A stretch of 64,000 nt of DNA from Rikenellaceae bacterium (GTDB lineage: Bacteria > Bacteroidota > Bacteroidia > Bacteroidales > Rikenellaceae), in assembly GCA_015060045.1 (NCBI GenBank), contig SUZH01000008.1, positions 36,092 through 100,091 on the forward strand, read 5' to 3'. Positions 28,840-36,316 of the stretch are shown in pieces; positions within the stretch are counted from its first letter, which is position 1, and each line of letters begins with the position of its first letter. Below the pieces are notes generated by a model that worked only from the letters and a program-made list of their open reading frames with translations, did not search any database and was not told the origin of the DNA. The position numbers and the translations under genes are program-made.

Positions 28840-28963
28840 AGCGAAGCCACATAGCGCGCCTCTTTTGGCGTTATGCTTACCCCGCAGTTGCTCACATACG
28901 TCAAGTATGCTCCGCACTGCGGGGTTTCGCATGCCTAAAAATAGGCACACTCTGCGGCTTCGT
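28840..28963 (+). repeat. Long imperfect palindrome, copy B (after gapA)
   Basis: Nested complementary segments: GCGAAGCC/GGCTTCG, CCTCTTTT/AAAAATAGG, TTATGC/GCAT, ACCCCGCAGT/ACTGCGGGGT and the core CATAC/GTATG. The architecture matches copies A, C and D while the stem bases differ. It starts 8 bp after the gapA stop codon. Confidence 0.75.
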
Positions 28964-29090
28964 GAGGCCTTTATCTTAAAAGGGTGCTCTTAGCACCCCT
29001 CCGCACTGCGGGGTTTCGCATGTCTAAAAATAGGCGCACTCTGCGGCTTCGTGATGTCGTTGGGAAATAAAAGGGTGTTCTTAGCACCCC
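28910..29090 (+). repeat. Tandem duplication of about 91 bp in the gapA 3' region
   Basis: Two direct copies (28910-28999 and 28999-29090) both run from CTCCGCACTGCGGGG through AGGCRCACTCTGCGGCTTC to GGGTGYTCTTAGCACCCC. They contain the right half of palindrome copy B plus a short GGGTGC/GCACCC hairpin. This fills most of the 370-bp spacer between gapA and the CotH gene. Confidence 0.8.
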
Positions 29091-29105
29091 ATCTTTTGAA
29101 AGTAA

Positions 29106-29136
29106 AGAGTTCTCGGAAACGGGAACTCTTTTTTTT
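29106..29136 (+). terminator. Rho-independent terminator after the gapA repeats
   Basis: Hairpin AGAGTTC(TCGGAAACGG)GAACTCT followed by eight T residues. Confidence 0.8.
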
Positions 29137-29202
29137 AGGGGATGAGTTCTGCCACTTTGTGTTAATTTTGTTACCTTTGCTTGCATGATAAAGTAGGGGC
29201 TT

Positions 29203-30969
29203 ATGAAACGATTTTTCTCTTTGTTGGCCGCGCTGTTGGCTATGGTGGCTTGTTCGGGGGACGATGAGCAGGAGCTGCAACCCGATTTAGGTCTGGGTAG
29301 GGTGGTAATCAATGAGGTAAATACCTCGGCCAAATACATCGAACTTTATAACCCTACCGAGTATGATTGTGATCTCTCGGGCTTCCGTATCTATAAAAAC
29401 AACGAAGGCTACCTAAAAAATGCCGATAAGTCGGCGGATTTTGTGATTGCTGCAGGGACCAACCTTCCGGCGGGCGGCTTTGCTGTGATTGGTTGCAAGG
29501 GGCAGGATCCCGTTTCGTTGGGCATGAAGCTGGGTGTCAGTGCTACGGGTATCTCGGGGTCTAAATCGTTACTCCTGGAGCTTCATGATGCGACGGGTAA
29601 TCGCCTCGACTATTTTGTGAACTCCTCGTTCGAGATGCCGCGTGCCGTGGACGCCTGGGACGATCAGGTGGAGCACTCGTTCGACATTGCAGCCCGCATG
29701 GGCGATGGCGAGGCGTGGCAGGTGGTAAACAACCCCACACCGGGGCGCAGTAATACGATTGCTACCATGAAAGCACCCTTCCTCCATACGGAGGTCGATT
29801 TTACGGCTACAGAGCCGAACGAGCATCCGAAAAATCCTGATATAGTGGAGGATGGCCGTACCTATATCTTCGATATGGAGGCCCTGCCCGAAATTCATGT
29901 CAAGGTGTCGCTCTCTGAGTGGAATCGACTACTCGCGCTCTATGATCAAAACCACGATACGGATGAGTATATCCACTGCGATGCCACTTTTACGAAGGAC
30001 GATAAGACCCACGCCTTTACGGATGCGGGTCTGCGTCTCAGGGGCAATACCTCACGTCGTCGCCCCGAGGGTAACGGTGGAGAGCAGCACAAGGTCGATG
30101 CAGCCGATTGGCACCATTGCCATTTCATGCTCAACCTGCGTAAATTTGTCAAGGACGATGCCCATGAGTTGGGTGGTGTGCGCAAGATCCACCTCAAGTG
30201 GTGCAAAGACGATGCGACTTATGTGCGCGAGATGTACTGCTACAACCTCTTCCGTCGCTACGGCATTGAGACGGGTATCATGACCTCCTACGGTCGCCTT
30301 TGGATCCATGTCGAGGGGGACAAGCAGGAGGCCTACTTCGGTGTCTATGAGATGCTGGAGGCGATTGATGAGACCTACCTCAAAAACCGCACAGAACTCT
30401 TTGGTTCGGCCGATCACAATCTTTGGAAATGCGGCTACGGGGCGGGCTTGAACTCGACCAACGACGGCGATTTTAAGTCGGACGAGGATGCCGGCACAAC
30501 AAATTATCCCTATATCCTGAAGACCAATACGGATAACTTTGCGGCGGCCAAGGAGCAGCTGAAGGATTTTATCCTCAAGCTCAATGGTAAGACGGGCGAG
30601 AGCTTCAAAACCTGGATTCAGCAGGTGACCGATGTGGAACTGCTGCTGAAAACCTATGCGGTGAATGTGGCTGTGGGTATGTGGGACGACTATTGGTGTA
30701 ATCAGAATAACTACTACATCTACTTCAACTCGTCGGATAAGTACGACTATAAGTTCTTCTTTATCCCCTACGACTACGATAATACACTCGGAACCTCACT
30801 CATGATCGATGCCGGTCGTCACGACCCGCTCAACTGGGGTGACAACAGCCGCAAGCTGATCCGTAAATTGTTGGATTATCCCGAGTGGCGGGCGATCTAT
30901 GTTAAGGCGCTTAATGAGCTATGTGCGAGCGATGAACTCTTCAAGATGGAGGGAAGCGTGGCCGCGTGA
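29203..30969 (+). CDS. LTD-CotH surface lipoprotein, C-terminus disrupted by a frameshift
   Basis: The product begins with a lipoprotein signal (LLAALLAMVACSGDD, Cys about residue 19). A lamin-tail-like domain follows (VVINEVNTSAKYIELYNPTE), then a CotH kinase domain from about residue 215 (EIHVKVSLSEWNRLL; RLRGNTSRRRPEG; metal-binding FFIPYDYDNTLG). CotH-type proteins are atypical protein kinases; in Bacteroidota they are often surface lipoproteins. The ORF stops early at residue 588; the next 56 codons continue in the -1 frame. A TACCTTTG box (29172-29179) 24 bp upstream may be its -7 element. Confidence 0.82.
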   Translation: MKRFFSLLAALLAMVACSGDDEQELQPDLGLGRVVINEVNTSAKYIELYNPTEYDCDLSGFRIYKNNEGYLKNADKSADFVIAAGTNLPAGGFAVIGCKGQDPVSLGMKLGVSATGISGSKSLLLELHDATGNRLDYFVNSSFEMPRAVDAWDDQVEHSFDIAARMGDGEAWQVVNNPTPGRSNTIATMKAPFLHTEVDFTATEPNEHPKNPDIVEDGRTYIFDMEALPEIHVKVSLSEWNRLLALYDQNHDTDEYIHCDATFTKDDKTHAFTDAGLRLRGNTSRRRPEGNGGEQHKVDAADWHHCHFMLNLRKFVKDDAHELGGVRKIHLKWCKDDATYVREMYCYNLFRRYGIETGIMTSYGRLWIHVEGDKQEAYFGVYEMLEAIDETYLKNRTELFGSADHNLWKCGYGAGLNSTNDGDFKSDEDAGTTNYPYILKTNTDNFAAAKEQLKDFILKLNGKTGESFKTWIQQVTDVELLLKTYAVNVAVGMWDDYWCNQNNYYIYFNSSDKYDYKFFFIPYDYDNTLGTSLMIDAGRHDPLNWGDNSRKLIRKLLDYPEWRAIYVKALNELCASDELFKMEGSVAA

Positions 30970-31136
30970 AGGGATGGCAGAAGATGATTTCGCCTTACAT
31001 AGCGAACGATACGGGGGAGGATATGTCCATTCAGGATACACCCGCCTCATGGGGCAACCATGCGGAGTATCGCGTGATGGATACAGGCGCGAATAACTTC
31101 TTCAAAGTCAAGGCGTCCAGCATTCCGAAGGAGTAA
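30966..31136 (+). pseudogene. Out-of-frame C-terminal remnant of the CotH gene
   Basis: From 30966 the -1 frame reads VKGWQKMISPYIANDTGE and continues to a TAA at 31134-31136, a natural CotH-type C-terminus. Adding a single C in the run GTGGCCGCGTG restores a continuous reading (SVARVKGW). No slippery heptamer for programmed frameshifting is visible. Either a real 1-bp deletion or a sequencing error. Confidence 0.75.
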
Positions 31137-31174
31137 CAGCTAAAAGGCGATGGGCAACCCCCTTCGTGCTTGAT

Positions 31175-31573
31175 TTATGCGAGATTTAATTCGAGCGATA
31201 TACCGCTCCATGGATTGACTATGTGTTGCTCGGTGCGCAATTCCCGACCGTCGCTCAAGATGCGGAGCTTCAGCTCGAAGGGCGGCACCTCATCCAGACG
31301 ATTCTCTACGGGGAGCGAGTGGGGGAGTACGTAGATCAGAAAACGAGCTCGATGACAAGGCGAGCTTTGGAGTACCAGCTTTTGCTTGGCGTCAAAATCG
31401 GCGGGAGCCTCCTTTAAGTTGGCTCCTACCTCGGCCACAATACGCCCTTCGGAGCTGAACCCTATCTGTTCGCCCGTTGCGTTGTAACTCCCGCATTGCA
31501 GTTGCACGTTGTAGCGCCACCACTCCTTGTACGAGCATCGCAGCTCGACCTGATAGATCTTCTCGCTTGTCAT
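31175..31573 (-). CDS. Hypothetical protein, 132 residues
   Basis: I do not recognise the family. The protein is soluble, without signal peptide or membrane segments, and is beta-rich with many aromatic residues at the start (YKEWWRYNVQLQCGSYN). Codon use resembles neighbouring genes. A possible -7 box on the minus strand, TAACTTTG (31597-31604), lies 24 bp upstream, which supports real expression. It is convergent with the broken CotH gene and divergent from the yceD operon. Confidence 0.62.
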   Translation of the reverse strand: MTSEKIYQVELRCSYKEWWRYNVQLQCGSYNATGEQIGFSSEGRIVAEVGANLKEAPADFDAKQKLVLQSSPCHRARFLIYVLPHSLPVENRLDEVPPFELKLRILSDGRELRTEQHIVNPWSGISLELNLA

Positions 31574-31654
31574 GTTTTTGTCTTCGTGAGTGGTACAAAG
31601 TTAACACAAAATCCTTGTTATCATCACCCTTGTGACGAAAACTCCGAATAAAAG

Positions 31655-31685
31655 TTTGCAATTATTCGATTTTTTCGTAAATTTG
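31655..31685 (+). promoter_or_regulatory. Promoter of the yceD-rpmF operon
   Basis: TTTG (31655-31658), 19 bp, TAAATTTG (31678-31685), 29 bp before the chosen yceD start. Confidence 0.8.
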
Positions 31686-31714
31686 CGGACTAATTGTGTG
31701 CACTTGTGCATTGT

Positions 31715-32269
31715 ATGGAGCAGTTGAACGACTATAAAATCGCCTTCCGAGGCCTGAAAAACGGGGATCACGACTTCCAATTCGCGATCTCGGATCGGCT
31801 GTTTGAGGCCTACGAGAACCCCGAAGTGAAGGGCGGCAAGGGCGAAGCACAGGTTCGACTGAACCGTAGCGAAACGCAGCTCGTGTGCGATGTGAAGATC
31901 GAGGCCGAGGTGGTGGTTCCTTGCGATCGTTGTCTGGAGGATTGCCCCATCGCGATCGATTACGAAGGCCGTCTGATTGTCAAGTTCTCGGAGGAGGAGT
32001 TGGAGTATGACGGTGAGGTGATGTGGCTCTACCCGGGTGAGTCGGAGGTGGATCTCTCGCACTACATCTACGAGAGCATCATCCTTTCGCTTCCCTACCA
32101 GCGTGTACACGCCGAAGGGGAGTGCGATCCGCAGATGATGGCCCGCTTGACGATTGGCACCGAGGAGGAGCTTAACGCCATCGAGCAGCGTGCCGCACAG
32201 AGCGAAGAGCCTTCGGGTGCTTGGGATAAGTTGGCTGCCCTCAAGGCACAAATGGAAAAAGAAGATTAG
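31715..32269 (+). CDS. yceD: DUF177/YceD family protein
   Basis: The ORF opens at 31694, but the ATG at 31715 (MEQLNDYKIAFRGLKNGDH) fits the family and the promoter position; 184 residues. The typical VVPCDRCLEDC cysteine motif and the acidic DLSHYIYESIILSLP stretch are present. YceD is found next to rpmF in most bacteria and is implicated in 23S rRNA processing and ribosome assembly. The order yceD-rpmF-plsX is the widely conserved one. Confidence 0.88.
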   Translation: MEQLNDYKIAFRGLKNGDHDFQFAISDRLFEAYENPEVKGGKGEAQVRLNRSETQLVCDVKIEAEVVVPCDRCLEDCPIAIDYEGRLIVKFSEEELEYDGEVMWLYPGESEVDLSHYIYESIILSLPYQRVHAEGECDPQMMARLTIGTEEELNAIEQRAAQSEEPSGAWDKLAALKAQMEKED

Positions 32270-32335
32270 CTGGGTATCTCCAACCCAAAAGTGATAGAAC
32301 AAAATACGTTAAACTAATAAAAGTAACATTGTAAA

Positions 32336-32518
32336 ATGGCACATCCTAAACACAAAGTCTCGTCGACTCGCCGAGACAAGAGAAGAACGAACTACAAGGC
32401 TGTCGTTCCGACGGTTGTAACCTGCTCGAACTGCGGTAGCGCAGTTCTCTACCACCGTGTATGCCCCGAGTGCGGCTTCTACCGTGGTAAGCTGGCGATC
32501 GAGAAGAAGGCCGAGTAA
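32336..32518 (+). CDS. rpmF: 50S ribosomal protein L32
   Basis: A 60-residue L32 starting MAHPKHKVSSTRRDKRR, with zinc-ribbon cysteines CSNCG and CPECG, so it is the zinc-binding (C+) form. It follows yceD by 66 bp. Palindrome copy C begins 8 bp after its stop codon. Confidence 0.96.
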   Translation: MAHPKHKVSSTRRDKRRTNYKAVVPTVVTCSNCGSAVLYHRVCPECGFYRGKLAIEKKAE

Positions 32519-32525
32519 ATTTCTC

Positions 32526-32648
32526 GGCGAAGAAGCCTGATGGCCGATTTTGGCGTTACGCACAACTTCGTTATTGCTCACATACGGCAGTATGCTCCGC
32601 ATAACGAAGCCGTGCAAGCCTAAAAATCGTCACATCATCCTCCTTCGC
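32526..32648 (+). repeat. Long imperfect palindrome, copy C (after rpmF)
   Basis: Outer GGCGAAG/CTTCGC, TGATG/CATCA, CGATTTTGGC/GCCTAAAAATCG, GCAC/GTGC, then ACTTCGTTAT/ATAACGAAG and the apical CATAC/GTATG. The stems differ in sequence from copy B but the nesting is the same. Confidence 0.75.
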
Positions 32649-32702
32649 AACACTTTTTCGGGTAAATTTCTCGAGTATGAGGAGATAGCTCCTCACAAAA
32701 CT

Positions 32703-32752
32703 AAGAGCTGTCAGTGCCACGACGAGCACGGCGGCTCTTTTTTCTTTTTTTG
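32703..32752 (+). terminator. Probable terminator between rpmF and plsX
   Basis: AAGAGC...GCTCTT with an inner GTGC/GCAC pair, then TTTTTTCTTTTTT, ending 18 bp before plsX. The stem is imperfect. If active, plsX needs readthrough or another promoter; none with a good -7 box is seen in the 252-bp gap. Confidence 0.55.
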
Positions 32753-32770
32753 AAACGAATACCAAACGCT

Positions 32771-33799
32771 ATGATAAAAATCGGTATTGATGCAATGGGT
32801 GGCGATTTCGCTCCCGAGGTAGCGATCGAGGGTGCGGTAATGGCCCTCGCGAAGATCGACAAGGAGAGCCGCATCGTCCTCTTTGGTGACGAGAAGCGCA
32901 TTCGTGAGCTGCTGGCCAAGCACAATTGTGCGGCCGAGAATTTCGACATCGTCCCGACGACGGAGGTTATTGAGATGGGTGATCATCCCGCCAAGGCCTT
33001 TGTCTCGAAGGCCGATTCGAGCATCACGGTGGGCTTCAACTACCTGGCCGAGGGTAAGATCGACGGCTTTGCCAGTGCCGGATCGACGGGCGCGATGCTC
33101 GTAGGCTCGACGATGGTCATCAAGCCCGTGGAGGGTGTGATTCGCCCCGTGATTTCGTCGCTCATCCCGAAGCTCATCAACCGTCGCGGTCTGATCCTCG
33201 ACGTGGGTCTGAATGTGGATGCCAAGCCCGAGGTGCTGGCACAGTACGCCCTGCTCGGCTCGATCTATGCGCAGTCGGTAATGGGTATCGAGAACCCGCG
33301 TGTCGCGCTGCTCAACATCGGCGAGGAGGAGGGCAAGGGCAACGCCCAGGCCAAGGCTACGTTCGACCTGCTGAAGGCCGACAAGCGCATCAACTTCGTG
33401 GGTAATGTTGAGTCGTCGTACATCTTCACGGGTACCTATGGCGGTCCCGATCCTGATGTGGTGGTGGCTGACGGTTTCGTGGGTAATACGGTGCTGAAGA
33501 TGGCCGAGGCCCTTTACCGCATCAACTTCAAGCTCAGCGGCGGCAAGCCCCGCGTGATGAACTTCCTGCGCCCCGTGCTGGGTCGCCTGATCCCGAAGCT
33601 CTACTACCAGCAGGATTTCTGGGAGCAGATGAACTACGAGTCGATCGGTGGTACGCCCGTGATCGGTATCAATGCCCCCGTAATGATTGGTCATGGTGGC
33701 TCGACGGCACGTGCCATCTCGTCGATGATTCTCTCGATGGAGCGTGAGATTAAGGGTAAGTTCCCCGAGAAATTACGCGCTGCATTGGCCGAAAAATAG
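32771..33799 (+). CDS. plsX: Phosphate acyltransferase PlsX
   Basis: The ATG at 32771 gives the family start MIKIGIDAMGGDFAP; the longer track ORF only adds an unlikely basic leader from the terminator region. PlsX (342 residues) turns acyl-ACP into acyl-phosphate, the first step of phospholipid acylation. Typical motifs are VASAGSTGAM-like GFASAGSTGAMLVGST and LGLNVDAKPEVLAQYALLG-like blocks. fabH, the usual next gene, is missing here; a GH43 gene follows a terminator. Confidence 0.95.
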   Translation: MIKIGIDAMGGDFAPEVAIEGAVMALAKIDKESRIVLFGDEKRIRELLAKHNCAAENFDIVPTTEVIEMGDHPAKAFVSKADSSITVGFNYLAEGKIDGFASAGSTGAMLVGSTMVIKPVEGVIRPVISSLIPKLINRRGLILDVGLNVDAKPEVLAQYALLGSIYAQSVMGIENPRVALLNIGEEEGKGNAQAKATFDLLKADKRINFVGNVESSYIFTGTYGGPDPDVVVADGFVGNTVLKMAEALYRINFKLSGGKPRVMNFLRPVLGRLIPKLYYQQDFWEQMNYESIGGTPVIGINAPVMIGHGGSTARAISSMILSMEREIKGKFPEKLRAALAEK

Positions 33800-33824
33800 A
33801 AGAAAGCGTTTAACGCAATGATAA

Positions 33825-33859
33825 AAGGCCGATAACCCAAAAGGTTGTCGGCCTTTTTT
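33825..33859 (+). terminator. plsX terminator
   Basis: Hairpin GGCCGATAACC/GGTTGTCGGCC with loop CAAAA and a run of six T residues. Confidence 0.88.
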
Positions 33860-33861
33860 AT

Positions 33862-33869
33862 TATCTTTG
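33862..33869 (+). promoter_or_regulatory. -7 box of the GH43 gene
   Basis: TATCTTTG, 25 bp before the GH43 ATG. The nearest TTG is only 14 bp upstream and lies in the terminator, so the -33 part is weak. Confidence 0.5.
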
Positions 33870-33894
33870 TCTTACGACCAACCTTTTTTCGAAG

Positions 33895-35478
33895 ATGAAA
33901 CGATTCGTTTTAGCCCTCTTTTTTCTCCTCGTGTCGGCTTCGGCCACGGCGCAGTGGATTCCCGATCAGGGGGACGGTACCTACCGCAACCCGATTCTCT
34001 TTGCCGACTACTCGGACCCCGATGTGATCCGCGTGGGGGAGGATTATTGGATGGTGGCTTCGAGCTTTACCTGCCTGCCGGGTATTCCGCTCCTGCACTC
34101 GAAGGATTTGGTTAATTGGCGCATCGTAAACCACATCTACGACCGTCTGCCGCACGATAAGTACAACCATCCCGCTCACGGCGAGGGATCGTGGGCCCCT
34201 TCGATCCGCTACCACAAGGGGATGTTCTATGTCTATTTCTGCACCCCGAACGATGGCCTGTTTGTGGCGCGTGCGAAGAATCCGCTGGGGAGGTGGCAGT
34301 TGCACCAGGTGCTCGATGTTGTGAAGTGGGAGGACCCCTGCCCCTTGTGGGACGAGGATGGGAACGCCTACCTGGTTCACAGCATCCACCGTGGCGGTCC
34401 GGCTATCGTACACCGCATGTCGGAGGATGGACTGCGTCTGTTGGATAATGGCGTGACGGTCTATCACGATACGGAGGAGAACCCGATCCTGGAGGGAATG
34501 AAATTCCAAAAGCGCAACGGCTACTACTACATCTTCGCGCCGGCAGGTGGTGTCGAGACAGGGTGGCAGACGGTGTTGCGTGCCAAGGATATCTACGGCC
34601 CCTACGAGGCGCGTCGCGTGATGCAGGCGGGTGATAACGGCATCAACGGTCCGCATCAGGGCGGTCTGGTCGAAACGCAGCGTGGCGAGTGGTGGTTCAT
34701 CCACTTTCAGTCGCGCGGCATCTATGGCCGTGTCTGCCACCTGCAACCGGCGCGGTGGACCGAGGAGGATTGGATTGTGATTGGTGAAGACCCCGACGGT
34801 GACGGCATCGGAACCCCCTTGCCGGGTGGTCGGAAACCCGATGTGGGGCGCGCGTGGCCGATCGAGATTCCGCAGACCTCGGATGAGTTTGCCCGGAAAA
34901 CGCTCGGCCTGCAGTGGCAGTGGCACGCCCACGAGCAGCGGGATTGGTACTCGCTCACAGCGCGACGGGGGTGGTTAAGACTCTATGCCGAGCCCTGCCC
35001 CTCGGAGGAGGGCAACCTGTACTATGCGGGCAATCTCTTGTTGCAGAAGGTGGCCGAGGAGGAACCGATGATAACGACCTGCCTCGAGGCAGCGTTTGAG
35101 GCGGTGGGGGAGCGTGCCGGCCTGGTGATGCACGGCAACCCCTACACCTTTATCGCCCTGGAGCGCTGCGCGGAGGGCAATCGCGTGCGTGTGTATAGCG
35201 GTAAGGGCGATAAATACCCCAACCGTCCGCAGGTCGAGGCCGAACAGGCGGTCGATACGAATCGCATATTCCTGCGTGTCGTGCTCCATGCCGATGCGAC
35301 GTGTAGCTATTCGTACGGCCTCGATGGCGCGCGTTTTGTGCCGCTGGGCGAACGCTATACCGTGGCGCCCGGTGTCTGGATTGGTGCCAAGGTGGGCATC
35401 TTCTGCCTTTCGCCCAATGTGGCGCGTGGCGCGGGCTATGCCGATTTCGACTACGTGCGGATCGAAAGCCAGCCATAG
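33895..35478 (+). CDS. Secreted glycoside hydrolase family 43 enzyme
   Basis: A signal peptide (MKRFVLALFFLLVSASATA) precedes a five-bladed GH43 propeller: base Asp in FADYSDPDVIR, the pKa-modulating Asp in VVKWEDPCPLWDEDG and the acid Glu in ENPILEGMKFQKRNG. From about residue 330 a C-terminal beta-sandwich follows, as in xylosidase/arabinofuranosidase members. Likely substrates are arabinose- or xylose-containing side chains of plant polysaccharides, perhaps pectin, but subfamily cannot be set by eye. The gene stands alone between two terminators. Confidence 0.9.
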   Translation: MKRFVLALFFLLVSASATAQWIPDQGDGTYRNPILFADYSDPDVIRVGEDYWMVASSFTCLPGIPLLHSKDLVNWRIVNHIYDRLPHDKYNHPAHGEGSWAPSIRYHKGMFYVYFCTPNDGLFVARAKNPLGRWQLHQVLDVVKWEDPCPLWDEDGNAYLVHSIHRGGPAIVHRMSEDGLRLLDNGVTVYHDTEENPILEGMKFQKRNGYYYIFAPAGGVETGWQTVLRAKDIYGPYEARRVMQAGDNGINGPHQGGLVETQRGEWWFIHFQSRGIYGRVCHLQPARWTEEDWIVIGEDPDGDGIGTPLPGGRKPDVGRAWPIEIPQTSDEFARKTLGLQWQWHAHEQRDWYSLTARRGWLRLYAEPCPSEEGNLYYAGNLLLQKVAEEEPMITTCLEAAFEAVGERAGLVMHGNPYTFIALERCAEGNRVRVYSGKGDKYPNRPQVEAEQAVDTNRIFLRVVLHADATCSYSYGLDGARFVPLGERYTVAPGVWIGAKVGIFCLSPNVARGAGYADFDYVRIESQP

Positions 35479-35482
35479 AACA

Positions 35483-35514
35483 AAACGCTTGGAGTGTTGC
35501 TCCAAGCGTTTTTT
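35483..35514 (+). terminator. GH43 terminator
   Basis: ACGCTTGGAG(TGTTG)CTCCAAGCGT with a T run. The stem CGCTTGGAG recurs in the tRNA-His terminator at 35755-35788. Confidence 0.85.
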
Positions 35515-35518
35515 CTAT

Positions 35519-35637
35519 AAGGGGCTCGAAGTGCGAAGCACTCGCCGAAATACCATTGAAAATAAGATAGAGATATTGTTTCATGAAGGGGCTCGAAGTG
35601 CGAAGCACTCGCGAGGACACCACTGAAAATATAATAT
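35519..35637. repeat. Two 52-bp direct repeats with a conserved CGAAGTGCGAAGCACTCG hairpin
   Basis: Copies at 35519-35570 and 35586-35637 both read AAGGGGCTCGAAGTGCGAAG, then CACTCGC and, after a variable part, ACCAYTGAAAATA. In copy 2 the variable part GCGAGGACAC pairs perfectly with GTGTCCTCGC at 35640-35649; copy 1 pairs weakly in the same place. The leading bases match the complement of the tRNA-His T-arm nearby (AAGGGGCTCGAACCC). Confidence 0.75.
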
Positions 35638-35685
35638 AAGTGTCCTCGCAATCCTATCTAAATGCCCTCTTCCGCTTTGAGCAGA

Positions 35686-35717
35686 AAACCTGCCGCAAGC
35701 GGCAGGTGGTTTTTTTG
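35686..35717 (+). terminator. Hairpin with T run in the GH43-tRNA-His spacer
   Basis: ACCTGCC(GCAAGC)GGCAGGT followed after GG by seven T residues. It has the form of a plus-strand terminator although no gene precedes it directly; it may be a backup for GH43 or part of the repeat cluster. Confidence 0.55.
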
Positions 35718-35763
35718 TGGCGAGTGGGCAGGCTTGCATGCAAGCACATCGCCACAAAAAAAC
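35709..35763. repeat. 55-bp palindrome with perfect inner GCTTGCATGCAAGC
   Basis: Outer arms GTTTTTTTGTGGCGA / TCGCCACAAAAAAAC (15 bp, perfect) enclose the 14-bp perfect palindrome. Its ends serve as the T tracts of the two neighbouring hairpins, one on each strand. Confidence 0.7.
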
Positions 35764-35788
35764 GCTTGGAGACAACTCCAAGCGTTTT
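35755..35788 (-). terminator. tRNA-His terminator
   Basis: On the minus strand AACGCTTGGAG(TTGT)CTCCAAGCGTT is followed by a T run, 15 bp after the tRNA 3' end. Confidence 0.8.
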
Positions 35789-35802
35789 CTGCGAATAAAG
35801 AG

Positions 35803-35877
<75 letters not shown>

Positions 35878-35909
35878 ATGTGATTGACTTCTGATCGTCA
35901 ATCGGAGTG

Positions 35910-35941
35910 CAAATATAGATGTTTTTTTGTTTCGGTGCAAA
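35910..35941 (-). promoter_or_regulatory. tRNA-His promoter
   Basis: Minus-strand TTTG (35938-35941), 20 bp, TATATTTG (35910-35917). Confidence 0.8.
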
Positions 35942-35977
35942 TAATTCGGCAAAAAAGTGCGAAAACGCGCCGCAGCT

Positions 35978-36313
35978 TTAGTGCGAGATCGATTTCGAGA
36001 AGAGGTTAATGATCAACACACCGGCCAAAATCAGCACCAGGCCAATCACGGCGGGCAGATCCAGCTGCTCCTTATGAAGCGCCACACCCAGCAGGGCGAT
36101 GAGCACCATACCCGTTCCGGCCCAAAGAGCATAGGCAACACCTACGGGCATCGTGCGAACCGTCAGCGTGAGAAAATAGAGCGCTCCGAGGTAGGTCACC
36201 AGCGTAAAGATCGTAGCCACGGGGCGGGTAAAATGCTCGGTATATTTCAGCAGGACGGCCCAGGCAACTTCGCAAACAATCGCGATGGCCAGGTATAGAT
36301 AACTTCTCCACAT
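35978..36313 (-). CDS. Small multidrug resistance (SMR) family transporter
   Basis: A 111-residue protein with four membrane helices. The essential membrane Glu is E15 (AIVCEVAWAVLLKY), and the helix-3 to -4 loop motif AYALWAGTGMVLIALLGV is typical. SMR dimers export small cations such as quaternary ammonium or guanidinium in exchange for protons. The pattern is nearer to EmrE/QacE than to guanidinium exporters, but this is uncertain. It lies 3 bp after recN and is the last gene of that operon. Confidence 0.88.
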   Translation of the reverse strand: MWRSYLYLAIAIVCEVAWAVLLKYTEHFTRPVATIFTLVTYLGALYFLTLTVRTMPVGVAYALWAGTGMVLIALLGVALHKEQLDLPAVIGLVLILAGVLIINLFSKSISH

Positions 36314-36316
36314 AGG

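Noticed and set aside
28840-29090. CRISPR-like array
   Set aside because: Only two direct copies of about 91 bp without spacers of constant length, and no cas genes in the window.
30940-30975. Programmed -1 frameshift in the CotH gene
   Set aside because: No X-XXY-YYZ slippery site and no downstream pseudoknot are visible; a simple indel fits better.
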